Assembly (NCBI GenBank): GCA_013214025.1
Contig: JABSRN010000109.1
Span: forward strand, 1 to 55,067
Direction: 5' to 3'
Source: Polyangiaceae bacterium
Lineage (GTDB): Bacteria; Myxococcota_A; Polyangia; Polyangiales; Polyangiaceae
Length of the DNA stretch: 55,067 nt
Part shown: piece by piece, positions 10,701 through 17,695 of the stretch
How positions within the stretch are numbered: position 1 is the first letter of the stretch
Layout of the letters: every line of letters begins with the position of its first letter
The notes under the pieces: model-generated
The model's database searches: none
What the model was told of the DNA's origin: nothing
Seen by the model: the letters and a program-made list of their open reading frames with translations, nothing else
Translations under genes and position numbers: made by a program

Positions 10701-11239
10701 CCGGTGATCTGAGCGCCTTGAGTACCGCTGGCGGCGCTCTGGGTTGCGGCAAATCCCACACCTGTGTGCTGTCCGACAACGGAGAGGCCTACTGCTGGGG
10801 GCTGGGTCTCAACGGTCGACTGGGCAACAATAGCAACTCCGACTCGGCGACGCCGGTGTTGGTGGCCGGAGGTAATCTGAACTTCAGCATGCTGTCCGCC
10901 AACAACAGCGCCCACAACTGTGCCCTACGCTCTGGCGGGGCAGGAGCTGGCACCGTCATGTGTTGGGGGCTGAACGCTCAATACCAGTTGGGTGATGGCA
11001 CCAATACGGACCGCTGGGTGCCGGTGCTGGCGAATCTCGGTGAGGCCGCTTTGGGAACCGGCGACCCGGATCTACTGGCGCCCGTCATTCACATTAGCGG
11101 CATGGCCGAGAGCAGCCTGGCAGTGCACGTCAACGGCATGGTTAGCGGCTGGGGCGAAGGGGCGACGGGGCGTCTGGGCACCGGCATGGACGGCATGTCT
11201 CGCATCCCCCGCGCGCTCTCCCGCCGCCCGCTACACTGA
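7715..11239 (+). CDS. Large lipoprotein of RCC1 repeats with an inserted C-type-lectin-like domain
   Basis: From ATG 7715 it is 1174 residues; GTG 7802 gives a more compact lipoprotein signal (SRCVLAIVAGISLLSC, lipobox LLSC), and the frame extends up to 7523. After the Cys come a Gly/Ala/Asp linker and a Cys/Asp-rich region (DNDSICSTSDCDDS). The bulk is about a dozen RCC1-type units, each with a CWG core followed by GQLG or GRLG and a GDGT-like turn, enough for more than one seven-bladed propeller. Between the second and third units (about bases 8800-9190) lies a C-type-lectin-like domain: WLTAKNRCEAFG, HWFGALYDSPDWDW, WAIGEPN, and a Cys pair ending YVCELP. Probably a cell-surface protein; ligand unknown. 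Confidence 0.85.
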   Translation: MQSTRSWSSGGSPTRRDPVQPAEKARHSRVSRCVLAIVAGISLLSCGRVGYDGEGISARRGADPDARGGGDAENKDASATGGGTSDAGGLGGTGGSGGTGGTAAGGGNTDAGGSGGRDAGGSSGSADAGEAGGSGGTGACATDLDNDSICSTSDCDDSVETGFTCSTGCSTFYDDNDVDGFGDIGSGVVACLAPSGYLTTATDECPLDTNRMLAGDCGCPAAPELPTMACNDGLCDANSFCDGSGSCGQASDCVAYPQIAAAYSSTCVIVDGGRVACFGDAIQGQLGSGDTQDRWAPVYVGGIDDAVQISCGDEHCCVVHLDATVSCWGDNFHGGLGDGTNLDRKLPGKVLRIAAQGPELKCAYKESDTSGYWFCDNETDWLTAKNRCEAFGNGAFLAEPDTIGATHFIGGMVPTEHWFGALYDSPDWDWSSTGNVFWSGNSTGSTPAGEFESWAIGEPNIGAGACASMNLGPDWNAAPCTNLLDYVCELPKNPPPQLQGAVEVAAGRGFSCALLDNTEIVCWGKGTSGQLGNGTSDQWVPVTVGAGEIGIASDLVGAVSISAGKLHACAVLASGLAACWGSGGDGRLGNGGLLGGSDPDYVHGIENAGVCTASNTSGCLANVIQIEAGDNHSCAIHDRTFASCWGANTSGKNGTTASVPIFHTFPRPVLDTLGTGVLADVAKIEAGGENSCAALYSGQAYCWGAGQSGELGDGNEAVSFLPVLVSTPANVEHVTVSNRKHACALHADGTISCWGEGNSGRFGDGTQADAILPVKPVGLPDMVQVDAGSAHGCGVSAAGDVYCWGSNVLNALGTADGFDRYGGVPIALSGPAVEVAAGISSSCARMVSGTVECWGSDLVGQGGDGTVDNPPSTEPHPVTGISDAVQLTGGGQHYCVLTDPASAGQDTEVWCWGDNTFGQLGNNQTATNTGTPQQVVGLGNSGSLVDAVSISAGLEHSCAVLRDQRAACWGGGSFGQLGTDVGAEPYPLLVAGVGGTGDLSALSTAGGALGCGKSHTCVLSDNGEAYCWGLGLNGRLGNNSNSDSATPVLVAGGNLNFSMLSANNSAHNCALRSGGAGAGTVMCWGLNAQYQLGDGTNTDRWVPVLANLGEAALGTGDPDLLAPVIHISGMAESSLAVHVNGMVSGWGEGATGRLGTGMDGMSRIPRALSRRPLH

Positions 11240-11240
11240 T

Positions 11241-11419
11241 TCGTTCGCAGGTTCTCGAACAGCGAATTCGCCGAAGGCGAACGCCGCAGGCGCGCAGGGC
11301 CGAGGACCCAAAATAAACAGGTTCGCCGGGACGCGGTGGACGAATGAGCGGAGTGACGTGTCCTCGCGCGGACAGGGGCAGGTCACGTAGCGATCGTTCG
11401 CAGGTTCTCGAATAGCGAA
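11241..11419. repeat. Pair of 26-bp direct repeats about 150 bp apart
   Basis: TCGTTCGCAGGTTCTCGAAC followed by AGCGAA occurs at 11241-11266. It recurs with one mismatch (C to T) at 11394-11419. The first copy starts at the stop of the RCC1 gene; the second ends at the 3' edge of the membrane-protein gene on the other strand. The repeats bracket a short gene-free spacer between convergent genes. They could be remnants of a small insertion or a dispersed repeat; no transposase lies between. Confidence 0.6.
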
Positions 11420-11420
11420 G

Positions 11421-11819
11421 TTACTCGTCGAGGATCCGGTTGCCCATCAGTCGCTCCCCCAGTTTGGCGCCCGCGAGCCCGAGGGCGAAGGCGATAGCCC
11501 CGCCGACCAGCAGCTTGGTGAGACTAAACGCGATGAAGCTAAACGGCGTAAACAGTGTCAGGGACAACATCAGTGCCACAGAGAGAAACGCTCCGGCTGC
11601 CGGTTCATAGATTCGCACGCCCGGCGAGATGACGCCAATGATCACGCCGCCGACGAAATAGCTTCCCAGATTCAGCAAGCCCTGCATCAAGAACCGTAGG
11701 CTGATGGATGTGTAGCCGCGCATGAGCGAGCCCACGAGTCCGCCTATCAACAGCTCGCTGGCGATGAACACAGCCATGCTGATGAGCATCCACTTTTTCG
11801 AGAAAGGGCGGCTAGTCAT
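11421..11819 (-). CDS. Small integral membrane protein, four helices
   Basis: 132 residues. The start MTSRPFSKKW is basic and cytoplasmic. Four hydrophobic segments follow: WMLISMAVFIASELLIGGL, the segment around LNLGSYFVGGVIIGVIS, the segment around AGAFLSVALMLSLTLF, and the segment ending GGAIAFALGLAGAKLG. The tail is charged. I do not recognise a named family. It lies 54 bp upstream of no coupled gene but points the same way as the kinase operon just beyond, which ends at 11874; it could be that operon's upstream-facing neighbour only by chance. Confidence 0.65.
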   Translation of the reverse strand: MTSRPFSKKWMLISMAVFIASELLIGGLVGSLMRGYTSISLRFLMQGLLNLGSYFVGGVIIGVISPGVRIYEPAAGAFLSVALMLSLTLFTPFSFIAFSLTKLLVGGAIAFALGLAGAKLGERLMGNRILDE

Positions 11820-11873
11820 GAGGCAGCGAGGCTACCACACGCGGGCGAAATACAGCGAACGCGGCGTTCAGCG

Positions 11874-12992
11874 CTAGGAAACCGACGCCCTCTCAAAGCT
11901 CACGGTGATGGCCAGCCCGGGCTCGGCGTTTTTTGCCGATACGCTAGCCTGCATTCGAGACGCCAGGGTGTTGACGAGAGCTAAGCCCAAACCCGTGCCG
12001 GGGTTCTTGCGGGTCAGTTCCTGTTCTTCGCCGCGATAGAAAGATTCAAATATTTTTGTCAGTTCGGCATCCAAGACGCCGGGGCCGCGATCTCGGACGG
12101 TGACATTCACCCGATCGACCGTCACTTCCGCGGAAATCGTGATGCGTCGGTCGGTGGCATCGCTAGCGTACTTGAGCGCGTTGTCCACTAGATTAAAGAA
12201 GATCTGCTCTACCGAGTCGGGATCTCGAAGTACGGCGGGGATATCGTCCGGCAGCTCTACGGCCAAGATAAAGCCGCTCTTTTCGATGTGGGGGCGTAGG
12301 GTACTCTCGGTTAAACGAATGGCCTCCGCGACGTCCCCGGCTTGGGGCTCCACGCTCGGCCCTTGCTCAATGTTGGAGAGCGAGAGCACGTTGCCAATCA
12401 AGCGGCTCAGGCGTTCGGCCTGCGCCGTGATGGTGCGGTAGTACTCCTGGGCTTTCTCGGGGCTTTCGAGGAGGCCTTCTTGCAGCATTTCGCCGTGCAT
12501 ACGAATGGCGGTGAGCGGAGTTTTGAGCTCGTGGGTCACTGCTGAGACAAAATTATTCTGGCGAGCCGCGAATTCGAGTCGAGCGGCGGCGAATCGGTAT
12601 AGGGCCCAGAGCCCCAACACGATAAACAACGCGAGGCCGGCGGTCAGAGGCAGCAACAACTGCTCGGTGATGGGGGCGTCGAGGGGAGCGAGTCGAAGCC
12701 AGGCGCTCAGGGTCGGCAGCGGATCTGCGAATTGATGGTGAAAGGCGCGGGCGGTGTCAGCAAGGGGATCGCTGACGCTGTCGCTGGCGCTCTTCAGACG
12801 ATCCGACATGGAGGAACCGGCGGATTTGACGTCGACGAATTCGGATAGTCCCCGTTCGTCCAGTACACGCTTTTTGAGAGTGTCGACCAGGGCGTCATTG
12901 TCGATGACATAACCTTCTACGCCTCCAGGTGCGGGGCGAAACAGTAGGGTTGTGCCTTCGCCCACCGATACTGCGTCAAACGGCGTGCCCAT
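11874..12992 (-). CDS. Sensor histidine kinase, kinase half of a split sensor
   Basis: 372 residues. The first 110 residues look extracytoplasmic and have no membrane segment in front of them. One helix follows (about 112-132), then HisKA with phospho-acceptor His154 in VTHELKTPLTAIR, N box NALKYA (about 271), G1 DRGPG (301-305) and G2 GTGLGLAL (332-339). The kinase core is complete. There is no HAMP domain. The start overlaps the stop of the gene before it (TAATG), so translation is probably coupled. A usual sensor kinase would have a first membrane helix ahead of residue 1; here that helix is in the upstream gene. The pair therefore act together, or are one gene split by a frameshift. Confidence 0.88.
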   Translation of the reverse strand: MGTPFDAVSVGEGTTLLFRPAPGGVEGYVIDNDALVDTLKKRVLDERGLSEFVDVKSAGSSMSDRLKSASDSVSDPLADTARAFHHQFADPLPTLSAWLRLAPLDAPITEQLLLPLTAGLALFIVLGLWALYRFAAARLEFAARQNNFVSAVTHELKTPLTAIRMHGEMLQEGLLESPEKAQEYYRTITAQAERLSRLIGNVLSLSNIEQGPSVEPQAGDVAEAIRLTESTLRPHIEKSGFILAVELPDDIPAVLRDPDSVEQIFFNLVDNALKYASDATDRRITISAEVTVDRVNVTVRDRGPGVLDAELTKIFESFYRGEEQELTRKNPGTGLGLALVNTLASRMQASVSAKNAEPGLAITVSFERASVS

Positions 12993-13720
12993 TAGTAGTA
13001 CCCCCGGGCGTAATCGGTGAACGGGTCCTTCGGTTGTTTACTTTTGGGCCGGCTAGGTTTCGGCGCCTGCTGCTTTCGACGCTCGGGAGCGCGGTTCAGG
13101 GACTTGATGATGTCGGAGCCAGAGCTCTTCTTAGACGGTGCCGCCGGGGGGGGTGGTGCGAAACTTTCTCGCTGCACTTCGAGAACAGTGCTTCGCTCCT
13201 TTTTGGCAGGGGCTTTCTTCTGCTTGCTGAGGAGACGGCGGGGAGGCTCTGCTTTTGGGGGGGTGGCCTTTTCTTCTTGGTTTTCGAGCTGCGCCGTTTC
13301 GTCGTCGGCGTGAGCGGTGAGCGGGAAGCGGTCGCCGGCGTGGTCGATAGCCCAGAGCATGCGCTGCCGGTTGTCTCGTGCAGTCCCGTCGGCGACGACC
13401 ACTTCATTGTGCCCATTCTGTTGGGAAAAGTATCCGACCACGAAGGGGGCCCAGGTCGCCGGATCCGTTTCCGCCAAACCTTCGTATGTGGGGCGTTCAC
13501 TCTCGCCGTCCAAAAATGCGGACACTTCGCGTTCCAGTTCATCGAACACTCGGGACGCCACCATGGCTTCGCGATCGTCCCGGGCTTGTTCCAGGCGGTC
13601 TTGAATTGCCCAGGAGAGGGCTGCCAAGCCGCTCAGCAGAACGAAACCGACCGCGAAGAAGCCGAGCCGCAGCTGCTTGAGCTGAGAGTTGCCGGCCGGT
13701 AGTACCCGGGGCGTGCTCAC
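12992..13720 (-). CDS. Membrane-anchored sensor-domain protein, first half of a split sensor kinase
   Basis: 242 residues. A helix at about 18-40 (LGFFAVGFVLLSGLAALSW) is followed by an extracytoplasmic region with ELEREVSAFLDGESERPTYE and WAPFVVGYFSQQNG, the style of input domain seen in myxobacterial sensor kinases. The second half is Lys/Pro/Ala-rich and ends DPFTDYARGYY. It contains no kinase motifs. The start overlaps the response-regulator stop by 4 bp (ATGA) and its stop overlaps the kinase start (TAATG). A one-base backward shift near the GGGGG just before the stop would join it to the kinase in frame. Confidence 0.75.
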   Translation of the reverse strand: MSTPRVLPAGNSQLKQLRLGFFAVGFVLLSGLAALSWAIQDRLEQARDDREAMVASRVFDELEREVSAFLDGESERPTYEGLAETDPATWAPFVVGYFSQQNGHNEVVVADGTARDNRQRMLWAIDHAGDRFPLTAHADDETAQLENQEEKATPPKAEPPRRLLSKQKKAPAKKERSTVLEVQRESFAPPPPAAPSKKSSGSDIIKSLNRAPERRKQQAPKPSRPKSKQPKDPFTDYARGYY

Positions 13721-14415
13721 TTGGCCCCGTCAGTCGCGAAACGATAGCCCAGCCCGCGCACCGTCTGAATGCTGCCGGCGGCCAGCGGGCTCAGCTTCTT
13801 CCGCAACTTGGCGATGTGTACGTCGACGGTGCGAGTCTCAATGGCTTCCGGGTTTTTCATCTGCCAAGCGTCGCGTAGCAACTGGCGACGACTGACGATG
13901 CGGCCGGGATCGTCCAGCAACATGCGAAGCACGTCTAGCTCCCGCGCGCTGAGCTCGACGCTGCCGCCTGGGCCGCTGGCGGTTGCGCGCGTTGGATCGA
14001 TGGTGAGCCCTCCTACGCTAAGAGTTTCGTCCGTAGCGCTTTGGCTCCGGCCTAGCAGGGCGTCGACGCGAGCCAGCAGCTGTCGCAGAGAGAACGGCTT
14101 CGTAACGTAGTCGTCGGCTCCCATCTCGAAGCCCCGCAGGATGTCGTCCTCGGAGCCTTTGGCTGTGAGCATGATAATGCCGCTGCTGTTTTTCGCGGCG
14201 CGCAGTTTCCGGCATACCTCGTAGCCGTTGAGCTCGGGGAGCATCACGTCCAGGAGGATGAGATCGAAGTCGCCGGCGGTGGCGGTATCCACAGCCGTTC
14301 GCCCGTCTTTCGCCCATTCGACTGCGTGGCCGCGAAAGGTCAGTACATCGCACAGCCCCTGCCCGATGCTGTCCTCATCTTCGACGACCAAGATTCTTGC
14401 TGTACCGGGAGCCAT
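13717..14415 (-). CDS. OmpR/PhoB-family response regulator
   Basis: 232 residues, the normal length. The receiver domain has acidic residues in VVEDED (12-15), phospho-acceptor Asp56 in LILLDVMLP, Thr84 in MLTAK, and Lys106 in VTKPF. The C-terminal winged helix contains LSARELDVLRMLLDDPG, the RTVDVHIAKLRKKL recognition helix and a VRGLGYRF wing. First gene of a tightly overlapping operon with the split sensor kinase. It faces the VWA gene across about 190 bp that hold three 13-bp repeats, which are a candidate binding site. Confidence 0.95.
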   Translation of the reverse strand: MAPGTARILVVEDEDSIGQGLCDVLTFRGHAVEWAKDGRTAVDTATAGDFDLILLDVMLPELNGYEVCRKLRAAKNSSGIIMLTAKGSEDDILRGFEMGADDYVTKPFSLRQLLARVDALLGRSQSATDETLSVGGLTIDPTRATASGPGGSVELSARELDVLRMLLDDPGRIVSRRQLLRDAWQMKNPEAIETRTVDVHIAKLRKKLSPLAAGSIQTVRGLGYRFATDGAK

Positions 14416-14551
14416 GCATTGAGGATAGCCCGATGCTCCGGGATGCGAAGCGGTGAAACGTAAAACGAATGTAAATCGATGGGCTGCTGGTTTTACGGAA
14501 GCGTTGCCCCGGAGCTCCCCGTTTCCGTCAGAGTGAGAGGTGCCGGCTCGT

Positions 14552-14590
14552 TAAGCCATCACCCTAAGCCATCACCCTAAGCCATCACCC
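14552..14590 (+). repeat. Three perfect 13-bp tandem repeats between regulator and VWA gene
   Basis: TAAGCCATCACCC is present three times head to tail at 14552-14564, 14565-14577 and 14578-14590, with no mismatches. It lies 15 bp before the VWA start and 136 bp before the divergent regulator start. OmpR-type regulators bind direct repeats, usually 10-11 bp apart; 13 bp is unusual. Being so close to the ribosome binding site (CGGAGGC, about 14597), it could also be transcribed leader. Confidence 0.65.
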
Positions 14591-14605
14591 AAGTACGGAG
14601 GCCTC

Positions 14606-16090
14606 ATGCGCCAGACACACAAAATGTGGATTTATGTAGCCGCTCTATCGAGCGTATTCTTCTTTTTGGCCACGGGGCAGCTCTCGTGCGCCCGTGCGGA
14701 CGTGCTAGCCAAGCACAGCCCGCGGCATCGTGACGTCAAAGCTCACGACCCAAAACCGTGGCAGCACACGACGCCTGCGGTGAACACGCCTGGGGTCAGT
14801 CTGCGGGCACAATTGGACCGCGGGGCGGTGCTGCAGAACAGCGCTGGCGTGGTGAGGGTAGAGGTCAATGTCGCCACGGGTCCTGAGACCGATGGGATCG
14901 TCGCGCGGGCGAGCGACATCGTGGTTGTCATCGACACGTCGGGCTCGATGAAGGGCGAAAAACTACGCTTCGCCAAACAAGCCACCTTCGAGCTCATCAG
15001 TCGCCTAGGGGATCAGGACCGTTTCGGGCTGGTGGAGTACAGCGACCACGGCACGGTCGTGGTTCCGCTGCAGCACGCCAGCGAACCCAACCGTCGTAGT
15101 TGGCGTCGAGAGGTCCAAAGGCTGCGTGCTCGAGCCAGCACGAACATCAGCGAAGGCATCGACGTGGGCGGCTCTTTGCTTGAGCGCGTCAGCCGCGATC
15201 AGCGCCCGGGTCGCCTCATTCTGTTGTCAGATGGTCTGGCAACTGCAGGCGACACCTCGGTTACTGGCCTGTCCCGGCGAGCCCACAATCTGGCTTCCAA
15301 CAACTTTGCGCTCACCACGATGGGCATTGGCTCGGGCTTCGACGAAAATGTCATGACCAGCCTGGCGACTGCGGGCACGGGCGCGTTCTATTACTTGGCG
15401 AAATTGAGCTATCTGCCGGAGTTCTTCGAGGGGGAATTGGCGTCGGCTCGCGGTACCTACGCCCGCTCTGCCGAGCTGCGCTTCGAGCCAGCCCAAGGCG
15501 TACAGCTGCTGGGTGCCATGGGTTTGCCCGTTCACCGAGATGGGCTGACGTCAGTGGTTCGGCTAGGGGGGCTGTATGCAGCCCGCTCTCGAACGGTATG
15601 GCTCACTCTCCGAGTGCCGACTTACAGTTTGGGTGACAAGGCGCTCGGTAGCCTGTCACTGAATTACTTGCGGCATGGTCGGTCGAACTTGGTGGCCGTG
15701 GGCGCGTTGCCGCGAGTGGCTTGCCTGAGCGACGAGCTGCGTTACCAGGAAAAAATTCATCGAAGCATCTGGGAGCGCGCAGTGCTGGACGATGTCTTCA
15801 ATCGCACCGAAGAAGCGTTCGGGGACGCCATCCGCTCGGGCAATCGCCAGGAGTTGAGAGTCGCCATGCGTCGTGCTGAAGATGAGAAAAGGCTAGCTCA
15901 GAGTATTGGGAGCGAGCGTGTGCTGCGCAAGTTGTCGGCCCTCAAGAAAGAGGCAGCGCATGCCGAGGTGGCCCAGCGCGCTCCGGCAGCCGTTCGGAAC
16001 AAGGCAGCGAAGAAGAGTAAGAGCCGTGCGTACCAGCAACGCAATGCATCCAGCTATCACGACTCCGCGGGCGCGATGCGCTCGTACTAG
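14606..16090 (+). CDS. Exported VWA-domain protein
   Basis: 494 residues. The N-terminus has a hydrophobic segment (WIYVAALSSVFFFLATG) ending QLSCARA, a signal peptide and perhaps a weak lipobox. The von Willebrand factor A domain starts near residue 104 with the MIDAS motif DTSGSM (110-115), continues with RFGLVEYSD, a Thr in STNISEGIDVGG, and LILLSDGLATAGD. A beta-rich region follows (SAELRFEPAQGVQLLG), then a helical Arg/Lys/Ala-rich C-terminus (about 380-494). This layout recalls Ca-activated chloride channel-like and VIT/VWA proteins. Ribosome binding site ACGGAGGC precedes the ATG. Divergent from the two-component operon, which may control it. Confidence 0.85.
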   Translation: MRQTHKMWIYVAALSSVFFFLATGQLSCARADVLAKHSPRHRDVKAHDPKPWQHTTPAVNTPGVSLRAQLDRGAVLQNSAGVVRVEVNVATGPETDGIVARASDIVVVIDTSGSMKGEKLRFAKQATFELISRLGDQDRFGLVEYSDHGTVVVPLQHASEPNRRSWRREVQRLRARASTNISEGIDVGGSLLERVSRDQRPGRLILLSDGLATAGDTSVTGLSRRAHNLASNNFALTTMGIGSGFDENVMTSLATAGTGAFYYLAKLSYLPEFFEGELASARGTYARSAELRFEPAQGVQLLGAMGLPVHRDGLTSVVRLGGLYAARSRTVWLTLRVPTYSLGDKALGSLSLNYLRHGRSNLVAVGALPRVACLSDELRYQEKIHRSIWERAVLDDVFNRTEEAFGDAIRSGNRQELRVAMRRAEDEKRLAQSIGSERVLRKLSALKKEAAHAEVAQRAPAAVRNKAAKKSKSRAYQQRNASSYHDSAGAMRSY

Positions 16091-16146
16091 CCCAGCGCCG
16101 GCGTCGAGGGGGTATCCTGATGGCGTCCGTTCGATGCTGCATCGGA

Positions 16147-16734
16147 TCAGGCAGCAGAGGACCAGTCCGCGTAAATTCGAATGGTGCCGGAGGTCAGTTG
16201 GGGCGAGTCCGTACGGGACCTGCCATCAAAGTCAACGTATCGCAGCGCAGCGCGGCAGTTGGCTTCAAAGGACAGCAGAGTACCGGGGCTCCGGAGGATT
16301 TCCTGTGGCAAGTCGTGGATTTCGATGCAGGCCTGCCTTTCGTCGCTACTGCGGCGGAGGTACCGAGGGTGCCCGCAGTTTCGATAGATGAGTGACCAGG
16401 CTTGGGGGGCCATGCGCATGATCGAGGCCGGATGACGACCGAACATGCGCACTGCACCGCTGGCCAAGGGCGCCATCAAGGGCATGGTCATGGCGTCTAG
16501 CAAGACGTTGGAATAGAGCGTTAGTGCTCTCTCCCGACCCCACAGCGCTAGCACGTCATCCACTACTTGGGCATGCACGTCGGAGGGAAACCATTCGAGG
16601 CGACCGGCATCGTGAATCGCTCCAGCTTGATCGCCGAGGTGCTCGTAGATTTGGGTCGACAGTTTGTCGTCCCGACGAACGTGGCGCAGCATCATGCGGG
16701 TGTAGCTGCCCCGAATCTCTGCTGTTCTATCCAT
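16147..16734 (-). CDS. Uncharacterised protein, perhaps DUF2378-like
   Basis: 195 residues. It begins MDRTAEIRGSYTRMML, has WFPSDVHAQVVDDVLALWG and LTLYSNVLLDAMTMPLM in a helical first half, and a beta-rich second half ending in IRIYADWSSAA. The mix of a helical bundle and the length of about 190 are like the myxobacterial DUF2378/TIGR02265 proteins, but I cannot confirm that from motifs. No signal peptide or membrane segment, so cytoplasmic. It is convergent with the VWA gene and divergent from the ceramidase-like gene. Confidence 0.6.
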   Translation of the reverse strand: MDRTAEIRGSYTRMMLRHVRRDDKLSTQIYEHLGDQAGAIHDAGRLEWFPSDVHAQVVDDVLALWGRERALTLYSNVLLDAMTMPLMAPLASGAVRMFGRHPASIMRMAPQAWSLIYRNCGHPRYLRRSSDERQACIEIHDLPQEILRSPGTLLSFEANCRAALRYVDFDGRSRTDSPQLTSGTIRIYADWSSAA

Positions 16735-16948
16735 GGTCTCTGGCTGGCGGCGCCGCGCTCCCGCTGGCTAACACCACGGCGTACTTTGCCGAATGATTAG
16801 CGTTAGCGCCAGCCTCGAACGCGGTTTGGGTCGATTAATGGTTGGGGTGCGCCAGGCAAAGGGGCGGAATGGACGGCGGACCGGGGGGGTGTGTACCGGT
16901 TGTGCTCGTATTCCAGGGTGGGGTACAAGGGCTGGCGTCTGCTTGACC

Positions 16949-17695
16949 ATGCCCCGTCCCATCGCCTTGCCGCTGCCTGCAGAATGCCCCTGGGGGGGAC
17001 TCCGCCCGCCCAACGTGGATTGGTGCGAGGAGAATCTGTGTTCGTGGATCGTCAACCCGGCCGACACCTGGTCGAACTTGGCGCTCATCGCGCTGGGCAT
17101 TTCTATCGTGCACCACTCCCGCTCCAGCAGTGCTCCAGGGCCGGTTGCTTTTGGACCGGCGACCATCCTGTTGGGGCTGATCTCATTCGCCTATCATGCG
17201 AGCTACAACTACAACCTTCAGCTGGTAGATTTTTTCGGCAATTTCGTCTGGTGCAGCGTCGTGATCGTGGCTCACGCCGTGCGCTTGGGCTGGGTGAGTC
17301 AAGCCAACGAGAAGCGCGCCGCCGTTGGTTTGATCACGGCGTCCAGCCTGATCGGCGGGGTGCTTATCGTGGTGAACCTACCTATCCAGCTGCTCATCGG
17401 AATGATGATCTTGACGGTGGTTCTGTTGGAGCCTGTCTTCCGTTACAGCAAGCGGGCCGGAAAACGCAGCACTCGCCTCGACAATTATTTGATCTCTCTT
17501 GGATTTCTGGCGGTTGGGGTCGCTGGAATCGCCATCGATGTCAAACGGATCGGTTGCGACCCCAGTAACCATTGGCTCCAAGGGCACTCGGTCTGGCACA
17601 TCTCTGGAGCGCTTGCGGCGTGGTGGATTTATCACGCCTTTGCATCCCAACCCGGCGTGCCCCCGCCTCCTGCGTCAGCGACCGGTGACGCCTAG
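16949..17695 (+). CDS. CREST/alkaline-ceramidase-like membrane protein
   Basis: From ATG 16949 it is 248 residues; an upstream ATG at 16793 would add an Arg/Gly-rich stretch of no family likeness. Motifs of the CREST hydrolase superfamily are visible: the N-terminal block WCEENLCSWIVNPADTWSN, a helix with SFAYHASYNYN, an Asp at LVDFFGNFVW, and a last-helix HxxxH-like block HSVWHISGALAAWWIYH. These give the Ser, Asp and His residues that hold zinc in alkaline ceramidases and PAQR proteins. Seven helices are plausible. Role: likely a membrane amide or lipid hydrolase. Its end overlaps the DUF2786 gene by 11 bp. Confidence 0.78.
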   Translation: MPRPIALPLPAECPWGGLRPPNVDWCEENLCSWIVNPADTWSNLALIALGISIVHHSRSSSAPGPVAFGPATILLGLISFAYHASYNYNLQLVDFFGNFVWCSVVIVAHAVRLGWVSQANEKRAAVGLITASSLIGGVLIVVNLPIQLLIGMMILTVVLLEPVFRYSKRAGKRSTRLDNYLISLGFLAVGVAGIAIDVKRIGCDPSNHWLQGHSVWHISGALAAWWIYHAFASQPGVPPPPASATGDA

